NCBI RefSeq assembly: GCF_002009175.1
Contig: NZ_CP018047.1
Location: forward strand, 6,820,001 to 6,884,000
DNA: 64,000 nucleotides
Source of the DNA: Streptomyces niveus
GTDB lineage: Bacteria > Actinomycetota > Actinomycetes > Streptomycetales > Streptomycetaceae
Direction of reading: 5' to 3'
The stretch's first letter is position 1; the number at the start of each line of letters is the position of its first letter. This document shows, piece by piece, positions 49,008 through 58,030 of this stretch. The position numbers and the translations under genes were made by a program. The notes beneath the pieces were generated by a model. The model did not search any database, was not told the origin of the DNA, and saw only the letters and a program-made list of their open reading frames with translations.

Positions 49008-50186
49008 GTGGCCACCACCACGGCCGACACGGACGCCATGCGCCGAGCCGTCACGCTCGCCGCCCGCGCACTCGGCGCCACCAGCCCCAATCCCGTTGTC
49101 GGATGCGTGATTCTCGACGCCGCCGGACAGCCCGCCGGCGAGGGATTCCACCAGCGCGCCGGCGGTCCGCACGCCGAGATCCACGCCCTGCGCGCGGCCG
49201 GCGGCCGGGCCGTGGGCGGCACCGCGTACGTCACCCTCGAACCGTGCGACCACACCGGCCGCACCGGACCCTGCGCCCGGGCGCTCGTCGAGGCCGGGAT
49301 AGCCCGCGTCGTGTACGCGGTCGGCGACCCCAACCCCCAGGCCACCGGCGGCGCCGAGACCTTGCGGGCGGCCGGTGTCCACGTCGAGGGCGGACTGCTC
49401 GCAGACGAGGCCGAAGAGGGCAACGCGGCCTGGCTCACCTCCGTTCGGCTCGGCCGCCCCTACGTCCTGTGGAAGTACGCCGCCACGCTCGACGGCCGGA
49501 TCGCGGCGGCCGACGCCACCAGCCGCTGGATCACCTCCGCCGAGTCCCGCGCCGATGTCCACCGGCTCCGCGCCGAGGCCGACGCGGTCGTCGTCGGCTC
49601 GGGGACCGCCCGCGCGGACGACCCGCATCTCGCGGTGCGCGGTGTCGAGGGCGCCGTCCAGCCGCTGCGGGTCGTCGTCGACACCGAGGCCACCGCCGTA
49701 CGGCCGGGGGCACGGGTCCTGGACGGTGCGGGGCCCACACTGATCGCCGTCGCCGACGACGCGGACACCACGCATCTCAAGGCGGCCGGGCCCGGCGAGG
49801 CACCGGTGGACATCCTGCGGCTGCCCCGCGCCGAACGGGGGCTGTCCGTACCCGCCCTGCTCGCCGGCCTGCACGCCCGCGGCGTCCGTTCCGTACTCCT
49901 CGAAGGCGGCCCGACGCTGGCCGGTGCCTTCGTCGCGGCGGGGGCCGTCGACAAGGTCGTCGGCTATCTCGCGCCCGTTCTGCTGGGCGCCGGCCCCGCC
50001 GCTCTCGGCGACGCCGGAATCACCACCCTCACCGAGGCGTTGCGCCTGCGGATGACCGCGACCGAACGCGTCGGCCCCGACCTCCGTATCACTGCCGCGC
50101 CGGAACGCGCCGCACCCGTGGGCGCCGCACCGACAAGCACCGCGGCCGCGGACACCGCGGCCGTTTCAACTCCCAAGGAGCGTTGA
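49008..50186 (+). CDS. ribD: Bifunctional diaminohydroxyphosphoribosylaminopyrimidine deaminase / reductase
   Basis: 392 aa from GTG with gggagg 4 bp upstream. The deaminase half has the zinc motif HAEIHALRAAG and TLEPCDHTGRTGPCARAL. The reductase half follows from about residue 145 (RPYVLWKYAATLDGRIAAAD, VLLEGGPTLAGAFV). It performs the second and third steps of riboflavin synthesis. A frame-open extension to 48936 is judged untranslated. The C-terminal 25 residues are an Ala/Thr-rich linker. Confidence 0.93.
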   Translation: MATTTADTDAMRRAVTLAARALGATSPNPVVGCVILDAAGQPAGEGFHQRAGGPHAEIHALRAAGGRAVGGTAYVTLEPCDHTGRTGPCARALVEAGIARVVYAVGDPNPQATGGAETLRAAGVHVEGGLLADEAEEGNAAWLTSVRLGRPYVLWKYAATLDGRIAAADATSRWITSAESRADVHRLRAEADAVVVGSGTARADDPHLAVRGVEGAVQPLRVVVDTEATAVRPGARVLDGAGPTLIAVADDADTTHLKAAGPGEAPVDILRLPRAERGLSVPALLAGLHARGVRSVLLEGGPTLAGAFVAAGAVDKVVGYLAPVLLGAGPAALGDAGITTLTEALRLRMTATERVGPDLRITAAPERAAPVGAAPTSTAAADTAAVSTPKER

Positions 50187-50807
50187 GTGTTCACCGGAAT
50201 CGTCGAAGAACTGGGTGAGGTCACCGCCGTCGAGAACCTCGGCGACTCCTCCCGCTTCCGTCTGCGCGGCCCCGCCGTCACCGAAGGTGCCAAGCACGGT
50301 GACTCGATCGCCGTCAACGGCGTCTGCCTCACCGTCGTCGACCTCGAGGACGGCGGCGAGTTCACCGCCGACGTCATGGCCGAGACCCTCGACCGCTCCA
50401 GCCTCGGCGCGCTCGTACCCGGCGCCCGGGTCAACCTGGAGCGGCCCATGGCCGTCGGCGGCCGGCTCGGCGGCCACATCGTCCAGGGTCATGTCGACGG
50501 CACCGGCACGGTCGTGGACCGCAAGGCGTCCGAGCACTGGGAGATCGTCAAGGTCTCGCTCCCCGCCGGCCTCGCCCGCTACGTGGTCGAGAAGGGCTCC
50601 ATCACCGTCGACGGTGTCAGTCTCACGGTGGTCGACGCCGGACCCGACTACTTCACCATCAGCCTCATCCCCACCACCCTCGCGCTGACCACCCTCGGCA
50701 TCAAGCAGCCCGGCGACCCGGTCAACCTGGAGGTCGACGTGATCGCCAAGTACGTGGAGCGGCTGCTGGCCTTCCCCGCCCAGGACGCGGAGGGACCGGC
50801 CCGATGA
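50187..50807 (+). CDS. ribE: Riboflavin synthase alpha subunit
   Basis: 206 aa; the GTG begins right after the ribD stop. It has two lumazine-binding repeats: MFTGIVEELGEV with SIAVNGVCLTVVDLEDGGEF, and GGHIVQGHVDGTGTVVDR with ITVDGVSLTVVDAGPDYF. It dismutates two 6,7-dimethyl-8-ribityllumazines to riboflavin. Its end overlaps ribM by 4 bp. Confidence 0.95.
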   Translation: MFTGIVEELGEVTAVENLGDSSRFRLRGPAVTEGAKHGDSIAVNGVCLTVVDLEDGGEFTADVMAETLDRSSLGALVPGARVNLERPMAVGGRLGGHIVQGHVDGTGTVVDRKASEHWEIVKVSLPAGLARYVVEKGSITVDGVSLTVVDAGPDYFTISLIPTTLALTTLGIKQPGDPVNLEVDVIAKYVERLLAFPAQDAEGPAR

Positions 50808-51468
50808 GCGCCATGCCCTCCTGGCCCGCCTTGGACTGGCTGAACGCGGAGGCGTTCACCGCCTTCGGCCAGCACATCATCTGGTCCGACATGATCGGCA
50901 ACTGCATCGGTCTGATCGCCCTCGCGCTCGGCTGGCGGCGCTCGATCCTCACCTGGCCCGCGCAGTTGCTCTCCGGCGTCATCCTCGTCGCCGCCTACGC
51001 CTCGGCGAACCTCAGCGGCGGTGTCGGCAAGCAACTCCTCGTCATCGGCGTGGCGTTGTGGGGCTGGCGGATGTGGCAGCGCGGCAGGCAGCAGGCTCAG
51101 GACGGCACGATCGCCGTACGGTTCGCCACCTGGCCCGAGCGCTGGCTGCTCCTCGGCGGCACCGCGCTCGGCACAATCGCCGTCGGCGGCCTGTTCACCG
51201 CCGTACCCGAACTGTCCTGGAACCCCTGGCCCGACGCGTACATCTTCGTCGGCACCCTCGCCGCGATGGTCGCCCAGGCGCGCGGTCTGGTCGAGTTCTG
51301 GTTCGCCTGGCTCCTGGTCGACCTCGTCGGCGTACCGCTCGCCTTCAGCAGCGGACTCGCCTTCTCCGGCTTCGTGTACGTCGTCTACCTCGGCCTCGTC
51401 CTGTGGGGACTGCGTGACTGGTGGCTGCGCACCCGCGCCGGCACCCCGGCTCTGGAAGGAGCAGCAGC

Positions 51469-51472
<4 letters not shown>
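50804..51472 (+). CDS. ribM: PnuC-type riboflavin transporter RibM
   Basis: 222 aa, start overlapping the ribE stop. Six to seven hydrophobic helices and the PnuC pattern ([39 protein letters not shown]) are seen. In Streptomyces davaonensis and Corynebacterium the PnuC-like gene within the rib operon, RibM (earlier PnuX), transports riboflavin by facilitated diffusion. Position between ribE and ribBA under an FMN riboswitch supports that role over nicotinamide riboside uptake. Confidence 0.88.
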
Positions 51473-52761
<1,289 letters not shown>

Positions 52762-52781
52762 CCACGACACGGTCACGACAC

Positions 52782-52833
52782 GCACATCTCTGCACATCGG
52801 CATATCAGCACATCGGCACATTGGTACATCGGA
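52782..52833 (+). repeat. Short tandem repeats between ribBA and ribH
   Basis: About five imperfect copies of a roughly 9-bp unit (gcacatcgg) fill most of the 86-bp gap before ribH. Confidence 0.7.
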
Positions 52834-52847
52834 ACAACAGGAGAGAC

Positions 52848-53333
52848 ATGAGCGGCAAGGGTGCACCCGAACTGTCCGTCCGCAACTGCGGCGACCTGCG
52901 GGTGGCGGTCATCGCGGCCCTGTGGCACGAGAAGGTCATGGACGGACTCGTCGACGGCGCCCTGCGCGCGCTGCGTGAACTGGGCATCGACGAGCCGACC
53001 CTGCTCAGGGTCCCCGGCAGCTTCGAGCTGCCCGTCGTCGCCAAGGTCCTCGCCGACCGCGGCTACGACGCCGTCGTCGCCCTCGGCGTCGTCATCCGCG
53101 GCGGGACCCCCCACTTCGACTACGTGTGCCAGGGCGTCACCCAGGGCCTGACCAAGGTCTCGATCGACACCGGGGTGCCCGTCGGATTCGGCGTACTGAC
53201 CTGCGACACCGAGGAGCAGGCGCTCGACCGGGCCGGACTGGAGGGCTCCAACGAGGACAAGGGGCACGAGGCCGTCACCGCCGCGGTCGCCACGGCGGCC
53301 ACCCTGCGTACGGTCGCCGAACCCTGGCGCTGA
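52848..53333 (+). CDS. ribH: 6,7-dimethyl-8-ribityllumazine synthase
   Basis: 161 aa. It condenses DHBP with the aminopyrimidine. [20 protein letters not shown] and [20 protein letters not shown] contain the substrate-binding residues and the catalytic His. [14 protein letters not shown] and SNEDKGHEA close the active site. ggagaga 3-9 bp upstream is the ribosome site. It assembles as an icosahedral or pentameric shell in relatives. Last gene of the rib operon. Confidence 0.95.
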   Translation: MSGKGAPELSVRNCGDLRVAVIAALWHEKVMDGLVDGALRALRELGIDEPTLLRVPGSFELPVVAKVLADRGYDAVVALGVVIRGGTPHFDYVCQGVTQGLTKVSIDTGVPVGFGVLTCDTEEQALDRAGLEGSNEDKGHEAVTAAVATAATLRTVAEPWR

Positions 53334-53367
53334 CGGTCCGGGCGGACCGCGTAGGGTGGGCCTCACC

Positions 53368-53637
53368 ATGTCGAAGACGTTCGAGGAGCTCTTCACCGAG
53401 CTCCAGCAGAAGGCCGCCACGGGCGACCCCAGCACCTCCCGCACCGCCGAACTGGTGGACAAGGGAGTGCATGCCATCGGTAAGAAGGTCGTCGAAGAGG
53501 CCGCCGAGGTGTGGATGGCGGCCGAGTACGAGGGCCCCGAAGCCACCGCCGAGGAGATCTCGCAGCTGCTGTACCACGTCCAGGTGATGATGGTCGCGCG
53601 CGGGATCTCGCTCGACGACGTCTACTCCCATCTCTGA
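53368..53637 (+). CDS. hisE: Phosphoribosyl-ATP pyrophosphatase
   Basis: 89 aa, MazG-like all-helical enzyme of the second histidine step. [18 protein letters not shown] carries the E-x-x-E metal ligands. ATG 53368 is chosen; the frame opens 4 codons earlier. TAGGGT (53352-53357) as -10 predicts a transcript start about 4 nt before the ATG, so it is essentially leaderless. hisG follows after 130 bp. Confidence 0.93.
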   Translation: MSKTFEELFTELQQKAATGDPSTSRTAELVDKGVHAIGKKVVEEAAEVWMAAEYEGPEATAEEISQLLYHVQVMMVARGISLDDVYSHL

Positions 53638-53767
53638 GCACCACCCCCGGCGACGTACGGCCCCACCGGCGCGGTCGTACGTCCGCGCCGGGGCCCCCGC
53701 CCGCTGACCTCTCTCCCGTGCACCGTTCGTTCCCCCGCTCCCACGCATACGTAAGGAAGCCGCTCTC

Positions 53768-54616
53768 ATGCTGCGTATCGCCGTCCCCAACAAGGGTTCA
53801 CTCTCCGGGGCGGCGTCGGCGATGCTCCATGAGGCGGGCTACCAGCAGCGCAAGGAGTCCAAGGAACTCGTCCTGGTCGACCCCGAGAACGAGGTCGAGT
53901 TCTTCTACCTCCGCCCGCGCGACATCGCGATCTACGTGAGTTCCGGCCGACTCGACATCGGCATCACCGGACGTGACCTGCTGCTCGACTCGGGCGCGGG
54001 CGCCGAGGAGATCCTGCCGCTCGGGTTCGCCCGCTCCACGTTCCGCTTCGCGGCGAAGCCCGGCACGGCCACGTCCGTCGCGGACTTCGGCGGGCTGACG
54101 ATCGCCACCTCCTACGAAGGCATCGTCGTCAAGTACCTCGCCGACAAGGGCGTGGACGCCTCCGTCGTCCACCTCGACGGCGCCGTCGAGACCGCGATCG
54201 AACTGGGCGTCGCGCAGATCATCGCGGACGTCGTGGAGACCGGCACCTCGATGCGCAACGCCGGCCTCGAAGTCGTCGACGAGCCGATCATGAAGTCCGA
54301 GGCGATCGTCGTCCGCCGCAACGGCGCGGACGCCGACGAACCGAAGGTCCAGCAGTTCCTGCGCCGCCTCCAGGGCGTCCTGGTCGCCCGTACGTACGTG
54401 ATGATGGACTACGACTGCCGCGCCGAGCACCTGGAGCGCGCCGTCGCCCTCACGCCCGGCCTGGAGTCGCCGACCATCTCGCCGCTGCACAACGAGGGCT
54501 GGGTCGCCGTCCGCGCGATGGTCCCGTCCAGGGAGGCGCAGCGCATCATGGACGACCTGTACGAGCTGGGTGCCCGCGCCATCCTCACCACGGCCATCCA
54601 CGCCTGCCGCCTGTGA
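53768..54616 (+). CDS. hisG: ATP phosphoribosyltransferase, long form
   Basis: 282 aa, first committed step of histidine synthesis. MLRIAVPNKGSLSGAASAML opens the catalytic domain. DIGITGRDLLLDSG and the PRPP loop GVAQIIADVVETGTSMRNAG are intact. The last 75 residues form the HisG_C regulatory domain that binds histidine (MVPSREAQRIMDDLYELGAR), so no HisZ partner is needed. GTAAGGA is the ribosome site. The stop overlaps the next gene's GTG. Confidence 0.95.
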   Translation: MLRIAVPNKGSLSGAASAMLHEAGYQQRKESKELVLVDPENEVEFFYLRPRDIAIYVSSGRLDIGITGRDLLLDSGAGAEEILPLGFARSTFRFAAKPGTATSVADFGGLTIATSYEGIVVKYLADKGVDASVVHLDGAVETAIELGVAQIIADVVETGTSMRNAGLEVVDEPIMKSEAIVVRRNGADADEPKVQQFLRRLQGVLVARTYVMMDYDCRAEHLERAVALTPGLESPTISPLHNEGWVAVRAMVPSREAQRIMDDLYELGARAILTTAIHACRL

Positions 54617-55218
54617 AGGACGTACCCCTGATGCCCGTGCCGGCCGCCCGCGCCGAACCCCCCGCCCTGCCCGCCCTCCCCGTGACGTTCCGGCCGAACG
54701 GCACCCGCGCCGTCCTGCTCTCCGTCGGGACGGTCATGCTCGTCGTCATCACGGCCATGTCCGTGATGCTGGAGAAGCTGAACGCGGGGGAGCGCGTCAG
54801 CTTCGTCTTCGTCGGTCTGCTCTTCTTCGGAGTGCTGGTCCTCCTCAGCCGCCCCAAGGTCGTCGCCGATGACACCGGCGTCACGGTGGTCAACATCACC
54901 CGCACCCGGCGGCTGGAGTGGGCCGAGATCCTGCGCGTCAATCTGCGGGTCGGCGACCCGTGGGTCTTCCTCGACCTGAGCGACGGCACCAGCCTGGCCG
55001 CGCTGGGCATCCAGCCCGGTGTCGCCAAGCAGAAGGCCGTACGCGACGCGCGGACGCTGCGCGCCCTCGCGGAGTCGCACGGCACCGGCGCGGAGACGGC
55101 GGCACGGGCCGGCGGCGCCGCGGCCACGGACCTCGGTACGGAGGCGGGCAAGGACGTGGGCAAGGACGTGGGCCAGGACGCCGGTACGGACGCGTCCACG
55201 GACACCGGTCCGGCGTGA
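54613..55218 (+). CDS. PH domain-containing membrane protein
   Basis: 201 aa from GTG overlapping hisG by 4 bp. Two hydrophobic helices (about 33-52 VLLSVGTVMLVVITAMSVML and 62-82 VSFVFVGLLFFGVLVLLSRP) are followed by a bacterial PH-like domain (VVADDTGVTVVNITRTRRLE, DPWVFLDLSDGTSL). The tail is Asp/Gly-rich with KDVGKDVGQDAG-type repeats. Coupled to hisG but with no known role in histidine synthesis. Its layout is reminiscent of the PH-like protein inside the pyr operon. Confidence 0.75.
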   Translation: MKDVPLMPVPAARAEPPALPALPVTFRPNGTRAVLLSVGTVMLVVITAMSVMLEKLNAGERVSFVFVGLLFFGVLVLLSRPKVVADDTGVTVVNITRTRRLEWAEILRVNLRVGDPWVFLDLSDGTSLAALGIQPGVAKQKAVRDARTLRALAESHGTGAETAARAGGAAATDLGTEAGKDVGKDVGQDAGTDASTDTGPA

Positions 55219-55243
55219 ACATTGCGGTGCCCGTCCCAGTGGC

Positions 55244-55400
55244 TACTCTGGGGACGGAGGCGCCAGGTGCGCCCCGCCCCGCATCCCACGGCCGTGAGTA
55301 CCGGCCCGCGGGGCATCCTGCGACCCGAGGAGTGACTCCCTCCAGCAATGGACGGATCATCCGGTAGTACCTGCGCCGCCGCCTTCGAAGAGGCGGCGGC
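55244..55400 (+). promoter_or_regulatory. Structured leader of the CNNM/CorC operon
   Basis: TACTCT (55244-55249) is a possible -10, giving a leader of about 145 nt. It ends in a perfect 10-bp stem (55375-55384 with 55391-55400, 6-nt loop) that touches the ATG at 55401 and buries the only Shine-Dalgarno-like bases (gagg, 55389-55393). This suggests control of translation by folding. I do not recognise an M-box, ydaO or yybP-ykoY core. Confidence 0.45.
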
Positions 55401-56849
55401 ATGACCATCCCCCTTCTGCTGCTCGCTGCGGCATTCCTTCTCATCCTCGCCAACGGGTTCTTCGTGGCGGCCGAGTTCGGTCTCGTGACCGTGGACCGCC
55501 CGGACGCCGAACGCGCCGCGGCGGCGGGCGACCGCCGCGCTCGCGCCGTCGTCAGGTCCCTGCGGGAGCTGTCCTTCCAGCTGTCCGGCACCCAGCTCGG
55601 CATCACCATCACCTCCCTCGTCGTCGGCATGCTGGCCGAGCCCGCGCTCGCCCAGCTGCTCGACGGCCCGCTCACCGCGACGGGTCTCCCCGAAGGGGCC
55701 GTGTCCGGTGTCGCCGTGGTGATCGGTGTGCTCCTCGCCTCCGCCGTCCAGATGGTCATCGGCGAACTCGTACCGAAGAACTGGGCCATCTCCCGGCCGT
55801 TGCAGGTCGCGCGCTTCGTGGCGGGACCGCAGCATCTGTTCGCCACCGTCTTCCGGCCCGTGATCACCCTGCTCAACGCGGTGGCCAACCGGCTGGTGCG
55901 GCTGTTCGGCGTCGAGCCGACCGACGAGCTGGCCTCGGCCCGTACGCCCGGTGAACTGGTCTCGCTGGCCCGGCACTCCGCGCTGGCCGGCGCCCTCGAA
56001 CAGGACACGGCCGACCTCTTCGTACGGACCCTGTCCCTCGGCCACCTCACCGCGCAGCACGTGATGACCCCGCGCGTGAAGGTCATAGCCCTCCAGTCGG
56101 ACGCCACCGCGGCCGACGTGCTCAACCTGACGCGCGCCACCGGCCTCTCGCGCTTCCCGGTCTACCGTGAGCGCATCGACGAGATCGTCGGCATGGCCCA
56201 CCTCAAGGACGCGCTCGCCGTCCCCCCGCAGGAACGCCGGCGGGTGCCGGTCGGCCTGATCGCCGTGCAGCCCCAGCTCGTGCCGGAGACGCTGCCCGTG
56301 CAGCAGCTCCTGGAGCGCCTGCGCAGCGAGCAGCCCATCGCCGTGGTCATCGACGAGTACGGCGGTACCGCCGGGGTCGTCACCCTCGAGGACATCATCG
56401 AGGAGCTGGTCGGCGAGGTCCTGGACGAGCACGACAGCGAAGGCGACGGACGGCCCGAACTCGCCTCCGTCGCCACCGACGACGGGCGCCCCACCTGGGA
56501 CGCGGAGGGCAGCTGCCGGGTCCTCACGCTCCAGCGGATAGGGCTCGAAGTGCCCGACGGGCCGTACGAGACGGTGGCCGGACTGGTCGCCGACCTGCTG
56601 GGCCGTATCCCCGCGCCCGGCGACCGTGCGGAGCTGCCCGGCTGGCGGCTCTCCGTCCGGCAGGTCGGGCGCTACCGGGCCGAGCGGGTACGGCTGGTGC
56701 GCACCGGAGACATCCCGGCACCGGTCCCCGCCGCGGCCCCGGCCCGGTCCGCGGCGACGCCGAAGGCGACGGCCCCGACACCGGCCCCCGCCCCTGCCCC
56801 CGCCCTGACCACGGCGCAGGCCTCCGCGAAGGCGGAGGCGGCCCGGTGA
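55401..56849 (+). CDS. CNNM/CorC (hemolysin C-like) transporter, full length
   Basis: 482 aa. The DUF21/CNNM transmembrane domain (1-190) begins MTIPLLLLAAAFLLILANGF and contains AEFGLVTV and GTQLGITITSLVVGMLAEPA. A CBS pair follows (about 215-340, VMTPRVKVIALQSDATAADV, VIDEYGGTAGVVTLEDIIEE), then a CorC_HlyC domain (about 370-440). Family members move Mg2+ or other divalent ions. The last 50 residues are an Ala/Pro-rich tail. Overlaps the second paralog by 4 bp. Confidence 0.9.
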   Translation: MTIPLLLLAAAFLLILANGFFVAAEFGLVTVDRPDAERAAAAGDRRARAVVRSLRELSFQLSGTQLGITITSLVVGMLAEPALAQLLDGPLTATGLPEGAVSGVAVVIGVLLASAVQMVIGELVPKNWAISRPLQVARFVAGPQHLFATVFRPVITLLNAVANRLVRLFGVEPTDELASARTPGELVSLARHSALAGALEQDTADLFVRTLSLGHLTAQHVMTPRVKVIALQSDATAADVLNLTRATGLSRFPVYRERIDEIVGMAHLKDALAVPPQERRRVPVGLIAVQPQLVPETLPVQQLLERLRSEQPIAVVIDEYGGTAGVVTLEDIIEELVGEVLDEHDSEGDGRPELASVATDDGRPTWDAEGSCRVLTLQRIGLEVPDGPYETVAGLVADLLGRIPAPGDRAELPGWRLSVRQVGRYRAERVRLVRTGDIPAPVPAAAPARSAATPKATAPTPAPAPAPALTTAQASAKAEAAR

Positions 56850-57955
56850 GCGCCCTCCAGCTTCTCTTCGCCGTCCTGCTCGTCCTCGCCAACGGATTCT
56901 TCGTCGGAGCCGAGTTCGCGCTCGTCTCCGTACGCCGCAGCCAGATCGAGCCGCTGGCCGCCCAGGGATCGGCACGCGCGCGCCAGGTGCTGCACGGCCT
57001 GGAGAACCTTCCGCAGATGATGGCCGCCGCGCAGTTCGGCATCACCATCTGCTCCCTGACACTCGGCGCCGTCGCCGAGCCCACCGTGGCCCGTCTCCTC
57101 GAACCCCTCTTCCACGCGGCCCATGTGCCCGAGGGGCTGATCCATCCCCTGGGCTTCTTCGTCGCCCTCGCGGCGGTCGTCTTCCTGCACCTCGTCATCG
57201 GCGAGATGGTCCCGAAGAACCTCGCCATGGCCGCACCGGAGAAGACCGCGATCTGGTTCAGCCCCGGACTTGTCGGCTTCGCCCGGCTCTGCCGCCCTGT
57301 CACCGCGGCACTCGGCGCCTGCGCCGGCCTGGTCCTGCGGGCCTTCGGCGTCGAGCCCAAGGACGAGGTGGAGGCTGTCTTCACCAGCGAGCAGCTCAAC
57401 CGCCTCGTCGAGGACTCCGGACAGGCCGGTCTCCTCGAACCGGCGGAGCAGGAGCGGCTGGAGGACGCCCTGGAGCTCGGCTCCAGGCCGGTCACCGACG
57501 TCCTGCTCACCCGGGCCGGGCTGGTGACGGTGACGCCCGCCGTCACGCCCCGCGAGATCGAGGAGCTGACGGTACGCACCGGTTTCTCCCGCTTCCCGGT
57601 CTGCGCCGACAACGCCGGGGTCTTCATGGGGTACGTGCACGTCAAGGACGTCCTGGACCTGGAGGAGCGGGAGCGCGCCGTGCCGCAGCACATCTGGCGG
57701 CCGATGACGACCCTGCGGGCCGAGCTGCCCCTGGACGACGCCCTCACCGTCATGCGCCGGGCCGCCACGCACCTCGCGCAGGTCGCCGACGGGTCCGGCC
57801 GGGTGCTGGGACTCGTCGCGCTGGAGGACGTACTGGAGACGCTCGTCGGTGAGGTACGGGACCCGGCCCACCGGGAGGCGACGCTGCCGGTGGCGCTGCG
57901 GGCCGGCGGCAAGGCCGGCCCGCCCGATCCGTCGGACCAGGTTCTGGCGCACTGA
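56846..57955 (+). CDS. CNNM/CorC-type transporter, short form lacking CorC domain
   Basis: 369 aa from GTG. The same CNNM domain (LQLLFAVLLVLANGFFVGAE, AAQFGITICSLTLGAVAEPT) and CBS pair (VLLTRAGLVTVTPAVTPREI, GLVALEDVLETLVGEVRD) are present, but it ends soon after, without CorC_HlyC. The two proteins probably form a heteromer, as tandem long/short pairs are common in actinomycetes. That is inference. Confidence 0.9.
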   Translation: MSALQLLFAVLLVLANGFFVGAEFALVSVRRSQIEPLAAQGSARARQVLHGLENLPQMMAAAQFGITICSLTLGAVAEPTVARLLEPLFHAAHVPEGLIHPLGFFVALAAVVFLHLVIGEMVPKNLAMAAPEKTAIWFSPGLVGFARLCRPVTAALGACAGLVLRAFGVEPKDEVEAVFTSEQLNRLVEDSGQAGLLEPAEQERLEDALELGSRPVTDVLLTRAGLVTVTPAVTPREIEELTVRTGFSRFPVCADNAGVFMGYVHVKDVLDLEERERAVPQHIWRPMTTLRAELPLDDALTVMRRAATHLAQVADGSGRVLGLVALEDVLETLVGEVRDPAHREATLPVALRAGGKAGPPDPSDQVLAH

Positions 57956-57965
57956 ACGCGCCCGC

Positions 57966-58008
57966 CCTCGGGCGCCGGACGGCTCGCCGCCGGTCCCGGC
58001 GCCCGAGG
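57966..58008. terminator. Bidirectional terminator after the CNNM pair
   Basis: 13-bp perfect stem (arms 57966-57978 and 57996-58008), 17-nt loop, between convergent stops. Confidence 0.8.
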
Positions 58009-58030
58009 ACGGACCACCGGTCCGGCCCGC

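Noticed and set aside
55229..55400. M-box, ydaO or yybP-ykoY riboswitch before the CNNM gene
   Set aside because: The leader is structured but lacks the recognisable conserved blocks of these classes.
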